This document shows, in pieces, positions 1 through 11,673 of a DNA stretch of 64,000 bases. This DNA is from Haberlea rhodopensis (Eukaryota; Streptophyta; Magnoliopsida; Lamiales; Gesneriaceae). The stretch covers positions 6,696,001-6,760,000 of the forward strand of contig CAJQUN010000021.1 in NCBI GenBank assembly GCA_907163345.1, in the 5' to 3' direction. The notes beneath the pieces are model-generated. The model had not been told where the DNA came from and ran no database searches. It was given only the letters and a program-made list of their open reading frames with translations. Numbering within the stretch: the first letter of the stretch is position 1; the number at the start of each line of letters is the position of its first letter. A program made the translations under genes and the position numbers.

Positions 1-560
1 AATCTTGCAATAAAATTTCACAAATTATATGAAAAAACCCACAAGAGTCTATACAAATATTTCTATAACTCTGTAGAATTCCTACGAAAGTCAATATAAA
101 TCTATCAACTCCATAAAAATATATTAGTGAAAACAATCATTAAAAATAATTAAACTTCTAGAATGAATACACCCCTTAATTAGCCTTATAAAAGTAAAAA
201 ACATGTCACATCTTACTCCGTGAGAAATCATTGCAAATAGCCATTTTTCACCAATGTCGACTTGACCTCGGTTCATAAAGGTTCATTTCCCAAGTAGGAA
301 CCGATAGTCAATGGTTTGATCCTAAACTTTTTAAAATTTTATATCTAAATTTGTCTAAAAATAATTATGAAGAATTTAATAAAACTTAAATTTGAAAAAT
401 AATTTTTTGTGTAAGCAAAATTAATTTACACAAATATAAAAGAACGGAATATAGGGGGAATAGACCGAATTGTAAGTTGCTTATAAACAATCTTATTTTT
501 TTTTATCATAAAACTAAAACTACATGTTCAACCCGCCAGTTCAAGGTTGGAAACCCCAGC
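1..560. other. AT-rich stretch, no gene seen
   Basis: No coding potential, RNA gene or clear element terminus is visible. It directly flanks the left LTR of the copia relic that follows. Confidence 0.4.
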
Positions 561-1152
561 CTTTAATCGGTATGTAGTTATTGTTGTATAAAATTTCTAT
601 CAAAGCGTATCTCAGGAAAAAATAACAATGGCTTCAAAATAAGTTTATGTCTAGACGAGATTTGTAATCTCCGTCCTTAAGACAATATTGTCCCGCTATG
701 ATGCTAACGGTTTGCTAGGACAATTTGTCTCCCAAGATACAACGACTACGACTTGTGATAGGAGCACTCCAAATCACAAGTCCTCAAACCACAAAAGGTT
801 CAAAGCACTCAATTTGATGAACAACAAATGCTCTCAAATTTCATTAAAAATATCATGTAGATTTCGAAAATCCTCTCTTAAAACAAATGGGGTTATATTG
901 TTTAAATAATAGTCCAAAAGTCAAGCCCAAAGGACACCATTTGGAGGCACCATTTGGCCAAAAATCGCACCCCAAACATCAATGGATAAACAATTTCACA
1001 ACTCTGAAACAGGGCTCGATCGATCGAGCACCCCGCTCGATCGATCGAGCTCCTGTAGCAAGCCAACATGAAAAGTTCTGGTCTGCTCGATCGATCGAGC
1101 ATTTAAAATTTTTTATTCAAACTTTTGCTTCCAACTTTCGCTTTTTCCAATA
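561..1152 (-). repeat. Copia LTR (3' LTR of a minus-strand element)
   Basis: About 592 bases are repeated in the same orientation at 3001-3591 with only scattered differences. Read on the minus strand the repeat starts TATTGGAAAAAGCG, where the other copy has TGTTGG, directly after a purine tract GTGGGGGAT at 1153-1161. That is the polypurine-tract/LTR junction of a Ty1/copia element running right to left. The LTR holds three perfect palindromes GCTCGATCGATCGAGC at 1014-1029, 1035-1050 and 1085-1100. The apparent short reading frames here are products of this repeat. The exact left edge (561 or 573, at TGTAGTTA) is uncertain. Confidence 0.75.
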
Positions 1153-1161
1153 ATCCCCCAC
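1153..1161 (-). other. Polypurine tract of the copia relic
   Basis: GTGGGGGAT on the minus strand immediately precedes the LTR start. It is the expected plus-strand priming site and fixes the element's orientation. Confidence 0.65.
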
Positions 1162-1747
1162 ATGAATTAAATTTTATGCATGTATGCAATTGAGTGCGTT
1201 GACGAACTATTATGGCATCTGGAGAGATAGCTTGCGGCTTTGAATCTTCCGTAGTAGTATTCAATCGGATTTACTTGACTTAATAGTGAACTTATAGTTT
1301 TGAACTATTTAGTCGTTGGTGTAAACCAAGACAATTGAACCCACGCCATAATAATTCTAACATCCGTATTGGTTTCTTACGGTTGTGTCCGTTTCGGCCA
1401 TGGACCACGCTTGGTTTCATAAGTGCTTTCCATTCTTTGAAGCGGCCACACTTCGCACTTACGTAGGTGATCTCCTAGAAGAGTATCCCGCTATACTCCA
1501 ACATATGCTAATATGTCTTAGGAATCATTAAATGCCTTTTGCCTATCCTCGTACCCCTTTTGCAGGCTACACCCCTTATCATAGGAATGGGTCGGAGATT
1601 AATTCTCCAAGGTGTTTATATAATCTTGTAGTTTGGTTGTCCCTTTTGAACGTAGATCTTGGGAATCTCCAGTCACATAGATTGGGTATCCACCACAAGA
1701 TTTTGATTATAGGGTTTTAATCACATACCCATCGATAAACTATATAC

Positions 1748-2998
1748 TTAATCTCTAGGCAAGCCTTTCGTGAGCGGATCCGCAATATTTTCCTTTGACT
1801 TCACGTAGTCAATGGACATAATGCCATTTGAGATCAGATGTTTAATAGTATTGTGTCTACGACGTATATGTCTAGACTTACCATCATACATGCTACACTG
1901 TGCCCTTCCTATAGCAGATTGGCTATCACAATGTATTTTAATTGCAGTCACATGTTTTTCCCAACAAGGAATTTCTTCCAAGAAACTTCTAAGCCATTCG
2001 GCTTCTTCTCCCGCTTTATCCAAAGCTATGAATTCGGATTCCATAGTGGATCTAGCAATACAAATTTGCTTGGTAGATTTCCACGACACTGCAACCCCTC
2101 CAATGGTAAACACATAACCACTTGTCGACTTGGAGTCTTGAGTGTCCGATATCCAATTTGCATCACTGCATCCTTCCAATACAGTAGGATATCTTGTATA
2201 CTACAATCCATAGTTCAGGGTGTATCTTAAATATTTAAGTACCCTCGTCAATGCCTTCCAATGGTCATTGTTTGGATTGCTCGTAAATCTACTTAGTTTG
2301 TCAACCGCATATGCAATATCAGGACATGTACAATTCATGAGATACATGAGACTGCCAATTATCATTGAGTATTCTAATTGCATGACAGGGTCCCCTTTGT
2401 TTTTAACCAAATGTAGATTCAGATCATAGGGTGTTTTTACAGACGACGTATCATTATCGAGAAATTTCTCGAGTATTTTCTCAATATAATGAGACTGTGA
2501 CAACACTCGTCCTTCAGATATCTTGGGGATTTTAATTCCAAGTATCACATCAGCTTCACCCATATCTTTCATTTCAAAATGTTTTATTAGCATTTTCTTT
2601 GTCCCATTGATGATTTCTAAGTTGCTTCCCACTATGAGCATATCATCAACGTACAAGCATACTATTACATATGCTTTAGGCGTGTTTTTCATATATACAC
2701 ATTTGTCGCACTCATTAATTTTGAAACCATTTGACAACATAGTTTTGTCAAATTTTTCATGCCATTATTTTGGCGCTTGCTTAAGCCCATACAATGACTT
2801 AACGAGTCTATACACCTTTTTCTCTTGTCCGGGAACAACAAACCTCTCGGGTTGTTTCATATAAATTTCCTCCTCAAGTTCCCCATTGAGGAATGCCATT
2901 TTTCATGAAGTCAGGACCATAAGTCTTAGCCACTTTGGTTCTCTTGCTACGTCGTGGTTCTACTTCATAAATAGAGTCACGGTTAGCGTCTTCATACA
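1748..2998 (-). mobile_element. Ty1/copia reverse transcriptase and RNase H remnant
   Basis: Minus-strand frames read in order as a copia pol 3' half. Near 2920-2998 is the linker ahead of RT (SKRTKVAKTYGPDF). Next comes RT palm sequence with SLYGLKQAPK, then a stop codon where W follows, then an almost clean run at 2201-2740 with the catalytic motif YVDDM. RNase H follows at 1748-2179 with DANW, STMESEF, CDSQSAI and the closing NIADPLTKGL. The gag, protease and integrase expected upstream are absent, because the right LTR abuts the RT linker almost directly. This is a non-autonomous, internally deleted relic. A second copy of the family lies at 49000-52219. Confidence 0.85.
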
Positions 2999-3000
2999 CC

Positions 3001-3591
3001 CTTTAATCGGTATGTAGTTATTGTTGTATAAAATTTCTATCAAAGCGTATCTCAGAAAAAATAACAATGGCTTCAAAACAAGTTTTATGTCGAGGCGAGA
3101 TTTGTAATCTCCGTCCTTAAGATAATATTGCCCCGCTATGGTGCTAACAGTTTGCTATGGCAATTTGTCTCCCAAGATACAACGACTACGACTTGTGATA
3201 GGAGCACTCCAAATCACAAGTCCTCAAACCACAAAGGTTCAAAGCACTCAATTTGATGAACAACGAATGCTCTCAAATTTCATTAAAAATATGATGTAGA
3301 TTTCGAAAATCCTCTCTTAAAACAAGTGGGGTTATGTTGTTTAAATAGTAGTCCAAAAGTCAAGTCCAAAGGACACCATTTGGAGGCACAATTTGGCCAA
3401 AAATCGCACCCCAAATATCAATGGACAAACCATTTCACAACTCTGAAACAGGGCTCGATCGATCGAGCACCCCGCTCGATCGATCGAGCTCCTGTAGCAA
3501 GCCAACATGAAAAGTTCTGGTCCGCTCGATCGATTGAGCATGTAAAATTTTTTATTCAAACTTTCACTTCCAAATTTCGCTTTTTCCAACA
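3001..3591 (-). repeat. Copia LTR (5' LTR of the same relic)
   Basis: Direct-repeat partner of 561-1152. On the minus strand it opens TGTTGGAAAAAGCG, a canonical copia LTR start. It carries the same three GATC-type palindromes; two are perfect (3453-3468, 3474-3489) and the third (3524-3539) has one C-to-T type change. No matching 5-bp target duplication is visible outside the two LTRs, so the ends may have been rearranged. Confidence 0.75.
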
Positions 3592-4395
3592 GTTATGGTT
3601 CCACGAACTAGAACCATTGAATCGTATCAGTAACCTCAAGCTAGTCATGGCCACAGTCTAAAAAAATTATGGCCCATCCTGAAACCGGGTCAAGGGGCAT
3701 TTACCCATTAATCCAGTCCGATGGGTCGGAATAATAATCGGTCAATCTATAGATAGGTCGGTTATGGATGGTTCAATTAATATTTTCAGACACTCATGAC
3801 GTAATATTTGGATTTTAAAAATATTTGACAGCATGTAATTAGATCATCATGTGATAAAATAAATGTTCATCAAAACATTTAATCACACATATTCCATCTA
3901 TCTATCAACTGAAAGCTGCAGAAATAAAATCCTCACACAATATACAGACTGTTGTCAAGTCGTAGAAGACTCACATGTGAGTCTTTTAAAATTTAAATAA
4001 ATATTATGTCAATTTATTTTCATAGAATAATGTATGAAACTGCTCAGCTACATTCGAATCTCTCTTTATTCTTATCATATTACCAGCTTCAACAGAAACA
4101 ATCCATACAGGTGAGCACATTTACATAATTTCAATGAAATCTTTTAATAATAGAACAATAACGATTAAATAGAGATACTAAATCATCGTTCAACAGTTAT
4201 TTAATATAATCCGACATAATGGATATGTTAACGTCCTCAACTATTTATGTCACAATTACAACCTAATACAGTCCAAGAACAATCACAATGGATATCATAA
4301 TGTACTCAACTGTTTTACTCACAGTCACAACCTAATACAATCCAATAACAATAACATCTTTATCATATAAACATAACTACCTGTGACATAGCTAC
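3592..4395. other. Non-coding stretch, probably degraded LTR sequence
   Basis: No gene is visible. The right part lies immediately before a degraded primer-binding-like sequence (near 4400-4420) and a copia gag, so it may be the decayed 5' LTR of the next element. No second copy was found to prove this. Confidence 0.3.
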
Positions 4396-6158
4396 CTCAT
4401 CATAGAGAGCTATGATCCGAATCGTATTTCAATTCCTGGACCGATCTTCGTTGATTGTTCTTAGTCATCTTAATTTTCCCCTCGCTACATCATTTTTCAT
4501 TTTTTTTCGTCTTCTCGATGGCTTCCGAATCCTCTGCTCAAGGTGTATCTTCATATCAATCCACTGCAATTGATGTTTCTGATCCACTCTACATCTCTCT
4601 TGCAGATATTCCAGGTTTGAATTTGATTTCAGAGCAAGTTATTGGAACTGATAATTACGAAATTTGGAGTCCTGTGATGTTGATTGGTTTATGTGCGAAG
4701 AATAAGCTTGCTTTAATTGATGGAGGATGTACTAGACCATTTTCTGGTTCCAATTTGGTACTATAATTGACACACTATAATGCTATTGTGTTGTCATGGA
4801 TATTGAACAAGTGTTTATAAAGAAATCTATTCTGCTACTGAAGCAGCGGTTGTTTGGGAAGATCTGAAGGAACGATTTAATAAAATCAATGGATCAAGGA
4901 TGTTTACCTTACATCGAGAAATTGGAAGGGTGTATTACTCAAAGTTAAGACAATTGTGGGACGAATATTCTTCAATTGTTGTATTGCCATCATGTTCATG
5001 TGAGTCTGTGAAGAAATATAATGAGCATGATCAACAACAACGTTTACTGCAGTTTCTCATGGGCTTAAATGATAGTTATGCCCACATTAGAAATAAACTT
5101 TTGATGATGAATCCGCTTCCGTCTGTTGGTCAAGCTTTTGCCTTAATATCAGAATAAGAATCACACTGAGGAATTGTAATTACCAATTCACATCACTTAG
5201 ACAACCCTACGGTATTCTACTATGCTTAGGAGAAGAGAAAGAGTTCACAAAGGTGTGAACATTGCAATTGGCCAAGGTATACTAACTCCAATTGCTACAA
5301 ATTGGTTGGTTATCCTGTTGGCCATCGATTGTACAAAAGACAGAATAAAGGATTCAATCAACCTAATAATGAGGTGCGAGAGAAAGGTAAACATATTTAT
5401 GATGCTAACATGAGTATGAATAATGTTGTTGCAGAGTCAGGTGTTTCCACTGAGCGTCAAGCGGCTGGAGTCTTATTTACTGAGAAACAATATGCGGCTA
5501 TTTTGAATCTTTTAGAAAAGAATGATAGTGATGTTGAGCAATGTTTGCCATCTGCTAACATGGCAGATAACACTGCTATTTCTTGTGATTGCTTTTGTAC
5601 GGATTGGATTGTAGATGGTGGAGCAAACGATCATATGGTTGGAGAACACATTATATTGCATAACTCTATGTCTTATTCAGTATCCAATGCGAATGTACAA
5701 TTACCTAATGGTACTAGGACTTGTATAGATAACATAGGCTATGTGCATATAAATGTTCCCATCTCCCTTGATCATGTTCTTCATATACCCAATTTTCATT
5801 TTAACCTACTGTCCATTTCAAAATTTACCAAAAGCCACAACTGCACAGTCATGTTTTATCCCTCTTTCTGTTTATTCCAGAACTTACACACTGGGAAAAT
5901 AATGGAGATTCGCACTTCAAGCTTCAAGTTCAGAAGTGTTCCTTATGATTTTGTTAATAAATTCAGTTTCCTTTGTCTTGTAATACTCTACTTTTAGATT
6001 CGAATAATGTACATGTTGGTACTTCAAAGGAGTTTGTTTGGCACAAAAGACTTGGTCACATATATTTGTCTCGTATGAAATTGCTTCCTTTCTTGACACA
6101 CACTTTGACTTGCATCATTGTGCTGTTTGTCCGCAATCTAAACAAATTAGACTACATT
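4396..6158 (+). mobile_element. Ty1/copia relic: gag, protease and pre-integrase part
   Basis: Broken plus-strand frames read as a copia polyprotein. A gag start at 4518 (MASESSAQG) leads into a gag domain with GTDNYEIWSPVML. At 4900-5157 a gag core holds LRQLWDEYSSIV and LLQFLMGLNDSYAHIRNKLL. The protease region near 5600 has WIVDGGANDHM, where the family norm is D-S/T-G-A. The pre-integrase motif WHKRLGHI is near 6040. Several stops and frameshifts make it non-functional. The element is split by the solo LTR 6159-8460 and resumes at 8466. Confidence 0.8.
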
Positions 6159-6884
6159 TGTGATATCCGGAAATTAATTGTGTTATCCCGGAGTGATTAT
6201 GATCCTTAATGGATTTTAATTGGGGTAATTATGAGATAATTATGGTGTTGAGACTCCCAAGGATTTTAATCCGATATCGGGGTTGTTGAATCCAAGGATT
6301 GAGATTCAATTCTCATTGATGTGTTAACCTTGGAATTGTGTTGGTAGTGGGAACTGGAGTCTGGCCTGTTTTGGATTGAGGGTTGTGATGTAATTAGTGA
6401 GTGGGAGATATTTATTGAATACGCATGATTTTTAATGATTTAGGGTGCGAGTATTTGAGACTCGGGTTTTTGGAGATTCGGTACTATATATACCAAGTGG
6501 ACTGGTTTTCAACCATTCTCCACTTCACTTCTCTCTCTCTCCTCCCTCACCGCCTTCCCCCACCCCTTTCCCTTTCCCCTTTTCTCCCATGGAGAAGAAT
6601 CGAGCAAGGCTCGATTTTGGAGCGAGATTTCTCAAAGATTTCTGGGTAATCTTATTCCCCTCTCTATTATCTTCAATTTGATAGTAGTTTTATGGTGTTT
6701 GGTTAAGTACTTAGATGGGTTTGAGCTTTTGGGGATTTGGGAGAAATTTGTTAATTGTTGTTTTTAGTGTTTTAATGAGTTATATTGGTGTTTTTGAGGT
6801 AATGAAGGAGTTGGGGGTGTTGGATTTAAGTTTGGGTGTCAAAAACACCATTGAAACTAAAAAATTTCAAAAAATCGCAGATCG

Positions 6885-7105
6885 CGATCGATCGCGACGT
6901 TGGCGCCGATCGATTGTGACTTATCACTGGAATTTGAAGACGATGACCAGTAGCCGCGATCGATCGCGAGAAGTCGCCGATCGATCGCGGGGAGTCAGTA
7001 GGTTTTGGCGATGGATCAGCGATGAGCGGCGATCGATCGCGGAGGGTTAAATTTTGGGAAGTAATATCTCGCGATCTTTCGAGGAAAAATGGCGATCGAT
7101 TGTGG
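6885..7105. repeat. Cluster of CGATCGATCG palindromes in a solo LTR
   Basis: GCGATCGATCGCG-type sites recur about six times in 220 bases, for example GCGATCGATCGCG near 6889 and 6956, CCGATCGATCGCGG near 6977 and GGCGATCGATCGCGG near 7028. One or two sites have decayed to GATCGATTG. Such dense perfect self-complementarity is unlikely by chance in AT-rich DNA. Confidence 0.7.
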
Positions 7106-7569
7106 CTCCTGTTTCATTTTTTTGAAAGTTGTTTAAATGTTGGGATTTTGGAATTGAGGTTTGTATAGTAAATTTTCGTGATGATGTCTACATTCTAATG
7201 AAAATATTACATTTTAAAATAATGTGGCATGAATTGAACTGTAGTCGGTTATGTCATACTCAATAGAGTTAGTTGATAACTCAATGAACATGAAATAAAA
7301 TGGGATGCCTTGAGTAGTGTACAAAGTACAGTAATTGTGATTAATCATCATGACAGGATGATGTCTATGGGGGTTGTGTACGTGCTTAAATATGTGATTA
7401 TGTGCACGTAATTGATAGTGAGTAATTAAATGTGTATAACAAATAATTCACTGAATCTCAGGACTCAGGCAAGGATTGTCTCTTGCTATTGGATTATAAG
7501 ATACGTATAACGTACGGACATAATTTTATATATTATTGTCATTGTTGAATGAATAATATATTATTGTTG

Positions 7570-7725
7570 CAGTGAGTTGGCATGCGTTGCAAACTATGTG
7601 ATGCCGCTATTGAGCGAGCAATGAATATGATGCTGTCGCTGTTGAGCGAACATTGGTTATGATGCCACCGATGTTGAGCGTGCGAGAGGTTAGAATGCCG
7701 CTGCTGTTGAGCGAGCGATGTGATA
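7570..7725 (+). repeat. Irregular short tandem array (GTTGAGCG units)
   Basis: Units of about 35-45 bases with the core ATGCCGCT...GTTGAGCGAGC recur four times with drift. They lie inside the solo LTR. Confidence 0.55.
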
Positions 7726-8465
7726 CGATGTGATGGAACTGTGAAATCATTATTTGAGACATATGTGATTCTGTAAATCATTAGTGTAATGATTTATTTA
7801 TATTTGATTATGAATTGGCGGTTTGAGCATGAGTTAATGTAATGATTAACTGAGTTTGGAGTTTGATGATTTTGGTTATTGTGAGAACATGAACAACATA
7901 GGGGATCTCATATGGTAATAGTACATACATGCAGCACTTTCTGACTTTACAGCTTTATGTTCTGTAAAATACTGAATTGTGATATTGATGTTATTGAGAT
8001 TGTGTTATTGGTATGCTCACCCCGTGTGGGGGATGTTTCTGTTGGAATAGGTAGAACATTTGCAACATTGGCTCTAGAGTTGAGTTCGAGCTGTTGATTG
8101 GAAATGCTCCCAGGGCTGATGTATTATACAATAAATACATAGTTACTTATTCAATGCTCGCATTCTTGTGTGTATATGGATTGTATAATTTTGAGATCTC
8201 TATTTTCATTTACGATTTGCATGCAATTAATTAAGGGGAATTGCACAATGAATTGAGAAATGTTAGTGTGTTATGAGGTGTATGCTTATGCTAGTTGAGC
8301 TATATTGGGAACTGAACATTAAGAGGATTAATGTCGAAAATTTTATAGATGGCATGTTAAGGTTATTGAAGCATGTACGAGAAATCCCTAATGGTGATAA
8401 AGTATGTACTAATATATGTGATAATATACTAATAACGGGTTAAGGTCGCGAGGCCTTACAACATT

Positions 8466-8633
8466 TTCCCACTAAGAAATCAATATCCTCATCTGCTACA
8501 TTTGACTTAATGCATATGGACCTTTGTGATCCTTTTCATACGGCCACTTATAATGGAGAGAAGTATTTTCTCTCCATTATTGATGATTTTACTCGAACCA
8601 CTTGGGTATACCTCTTGCACTCAAAATTGTGTC
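8466..8633 (+). mobile_element. Copia integrase fragment (continuation of the 4396-6158 relic)
   Basis: The frame reads DLMHMDLCDPF, then GEKYFLSIIDDFTRTTWVYLL, which is the start of a Ty1/copia integrase core with its first acidic residues. It stops at the junction with a different LTR fragment near 8634. Confidence 0.8.
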
Positions 8634-9040
8634 AGGATCGATCAGGGTGGGTGGCAATCCACACCGAGTTCAACTAACTTGAACTTCAATAGCTCGTGTT
8701 CTTGAAATGATTGCACCGAGAGATTATATCGAGTTCGGTTTCAAAATCGAGCGGAAAACACTCTACATATTCCGCTCTAAACCGATTAACCATTTGAAAG
8801 TCAATTTAAAGATATGCAATAAAATTAAACACACAATCATTTGTTTATGGAAGTTCGAAGGTGGTGTAATATTTCTACGTCTCCCATTCTTCCTTTTAAG
8901 GAAGGATTTCACTAGAGACTTTGATTTATACAACTCTTTGTACAAACCCGATCCAGTTAGGCATTCTCCATCCAACTAGAACTCCTAGCAACTCAACTAC
9001 ATATGTTCTTTAATATCTCACATACAAAGACTTCTCAATC
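8634..9040 (-). repeat. Copia-type LTR fragment, copy 1
   Basis: About 400 bases match 12799-13270 in the same orientation. Shared blocks include GAGATTATATCGAGTTCGGT and CCAACTAGAACTCCTAGC. The second copy is preceded by a reverse-complement primer-binding site, which identifies the repeat as an LTR of a minus-strand element. This copy is truncated and abuts a gypsy LTR at 9041. Confidence 0.6.
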
Positions 9041-11156
9041 TGTGATACCCCAATATTTGATGAACGTTAATTACATCTAATTTGTACATTAATTGGGTAA
9101 ATTAATTAGAATTTAATGGTGACTTGACAAATATAGTTTTGAACTATTCGAATTAACACCGAAATTTTGTTAAATCAATTTAGTAAATATAAAATTTGTA
9201 TTAAAATGATAAAGTTCATTTTTGTGATTGAAATAGGGAGACGAAGTCAGATGTTGATTGTACATGTAGTGTACATGCACCAGTACACCGGTGACACCCT
9301 GATGTTCATAATTGATCAGAAATTAATATATATAGGTGTAGGACATAAAACACATAGCAAAATGCGCAAAAAACACACACAGATAGCGGACACCTACTAA
9401 AAGGTGCAAAAAACACACACTTTACGCTACCACCGACCACCTCATGTATATCCACTCCGTTCGCAGTCGTCCGAACATTTCTCATCGAGCCCGACCTACC
9501 ACCGTGTTCCTAACTTAGAGGCAAAACTTTACATACCAGATAATTGAATTTTGGTGCCCGAAAAGTGGTTCGAGTTTGACCTGGAACGGACGAAATTGCG
9601 CAAACTAGGGTTTGAGTACTTTTGTTTTGATTTCTTCGATTCTACAAAAAATTGGACAAAGCCATATACCAAATCTCTTCCCATCACCTGGATGAAGCTT
9701 TCTGAACCGGTCACCGTCCGTAACATCGCTGGAGCTCGCCGGAATCAGAGGAAAATCGTGTTTGCTACAGTGCGCGAGTTGGGTAAATTCGATATTCGAT
9801 TTTTCAGACTTTTCTCGATAATTTCCAGTTAATTGGGACTATAATTGATGAAAAATATTATATGATGTAATCACATCAATTTAATTACCATAAATTGGTT
9901 AAGCTGTGACTAAAATTGATAACCAATTTTTCATGATTAAATTAGTGAATTGTGAATTTATATTGATATACAGTGAATACATCGACTCTACAAGCTTAAG
10001 TCGGCCCTTATGTATCGATAAGTAAAGGTATGTTGCGATCGGGTAACATACGACATGTATATGTATCAGTTGATATATGATTTGATGACTTATGTGAATT
10101 ACTATTACGTGGCTATGTGATTTATTTAAATTATGTGGCATTCATAGCATGCACAATTGGCATATCGGTGTATGAAAATAAATATTATATTAACACACAT
10201 CATTTTTTTGTACATACATCGATGTATGACATACACATTGAGTTACAATTCTTTGATACCTTATTATTTTGGACTCGATCAATCATAAGGGTTGTATACA
10301 GTACTATGACTGGCATTAGGTGGCCTAAAAGGCATAGGTATTCGTAATCCTTATGATTGCTATGATTTGTTGATATCGGGATTTGGTGGAATATTGTCGA
10401 CGTCATCCTTTGGATTATCCTTATTTGTTGAGACTGTTATAAGGTGGTGCCTTGTCACATCATCTGTATGATATGATGTCAGGATATGGGATGTGGTGAG
10501 CTTCATTGATGCTCCGTATTGATATCCTTTTGCTTGACAGGCTTGAGCAATTTAGCTATGTAGTATTTGGACTTTCATTTATTGGCTCTGAGATATCCAG
10601 TGGATGGGTGTATGATACTGACATGACATGACATGCACTGCATTGCATTTCATTTCATATAACATTTTACAGATACATGTTGTATATTCTATGATCGTTC
10701 CATATTGGGCTTTTGCTCACCCTCTAGGGGGGCTGTTATTGTCTTTGTGTGTGGACAATGATAGGTAGTACAAGTGGCCAGGACTCCAGAGATGGCACGT
10801 CCGGTGGGAGCCACACTTGAGAGGTTTATTCCACTGTTTATCCCAGCATTATATGTATATATCTACCAGGGGTTTATCTTTAGGGTGTGTGAGGAGTTTA
10901 TATATTTTTTGTTTATTTCAGTCAATGTTGATATGTGTTTATTAGTTTGATTTGTGTATGCTGGATATGAACTGATGATATCTATATATATTTTCAGTAT
11001 ATGTCTATTAGTATTGTTGGTATGTTCCTCGTACGATGAAGTCATGCCAAAATTTTTAGGGCCTCATGTTAATCAATGTTAAACAAATCTTCATCTGTTT
11101 ATGCTATAATTATTATTGTGTGAACATTAATCACATACTTAGGTTGGGCCTGCACA
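9041..11156 (+). repeat. Ty3/gypsy 5' LTR
   Basis: It starts TGTGATACCC and ends TGCACA, three bases before a perfect initiator-tRNA-Met primer-binding site, with gag following. The length of about 2.1 kb suits long-LTR chromovirus-like gypsy elements. Its central and 3' part is repeated, with divergence, at 34980-36055; the block TTAAATTATGTGGCATTCAT is shared. The frame at 9551-9832 lies inside this LTR and has no recognisable domain. Confidence 0.75.
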
Positions 11157-11159
11157 GTA

Positions 11160-11171
11160 TGGTATCAGAGC
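11160..11171 (+). other. Primer-binding site (tRNA-iMet)
   Basis: TGGTATCAGAGC sits three bases after the LTR end, the canonical plant minus-strand priming site. It sets both the orientation and the LTR boundary. Confidence 0.8.
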
Positions 11172-11350
11172 ATAACTGGGAATGCTCTTGAGTTTTGTGT
11201 ACACTGAAATAGGCACAAATATATATGTGCGCATGTGTATGGCTTATTTGAATTTCATTGCTCTTGTTCGATTTGATTTGTGATATTTGGAAATATGATT
11301 TTCTATGTTGTTTGTCTAATGGAATTTGTTTTTGACACTTGATTTTGTAG

Positions 11351-11672
11351 ATGTTTAGAAAAACAAGAGGCCGGGGTAAGGGCAAGTCACCTGCTATTGA
11401 AGCTGAGGCTGCCAATAGCAACAGTGTTGAGCGTGCGATTGATCAGTTTGAAGAGATGTCCATGGATCTTGTCATGGCTCGATTTCAGAATTTACATCCG
11501 CCCAAATTTGCGTGCGAGCTAAATCATGGTTGAAAGAGATCGAACATCTATTCAGACTGATTGATCCTGAATATCGTAAACTGCCACTTGCCCTCTATCA
11601 ATTGAAGGGTAGTGCACAATCTTGGTGGGAAGCCGCTGAGATTGGATTGGTTAAAGCCGAAGTTGAAGTATC
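11351..11672 (+). mobile_element. Ty3/gypsy gag, N-terminal part, truncated
   Basis: The frame starts at ATG 11351 (MFRKTRGRGKGK). After one frame change near 11510 it reads the gypsy gag core: WLKEIEHLFRLID, then LALYQLKGSAQSWWE. The rest of gag and all of pol are missing, because the sequence switches at about 11673 to a copia LTR fragment. This is a 5'-end fragment of a gypsy element. Confidence 0.75.
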
Positions 11673-11673
11673 T

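Larger units (their letters stand above)
6159..8460 (+). mobile_element. Ty3/gypsy-like solo LTR with perfect target duplication
   Basis: The segment starts TGTGATATCC and ends GGCCTTACA, so it has TG...CA ends. It is flanked on both sides by ACATT (6154-6158 and 8461-8465). The interrupted copia integrase reads on across it, which confirms insertion into that relic. At 2302 bases with no gag or pol inside, it is a solo LTR, the usual product of recombination between two LTRs. It contains GATC-type palindromes (6885-7100) and a short irregular array of GTTGAGCG-containing units (7570-7725). Short open frames within it are not genes. Confidence 0.85.

Noticed and set aside
1014..1050. Restriction-modification or bacterial GATC methylation signal
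   Set aside because: Everything around is plant nuclear retrotransposon sequence. GATC clustering here is confined to LTR arrays and there are no bacterial genes.
887..1153. Open frame with a repeating SIDRAP peptide, also at 3326-3661
   Set aside because: The frame lies within a copia LTR and the peptide is produced by the palindromic GATC repeats. There is no start context, domain or host gene structure.
9551..9832. 93-residue open frame resembling a small protein
   Set aside because: It is wholly inside the 9041-11156 gypsy LTR, overlapped by a frame on the other strand, with no recognisable domain.
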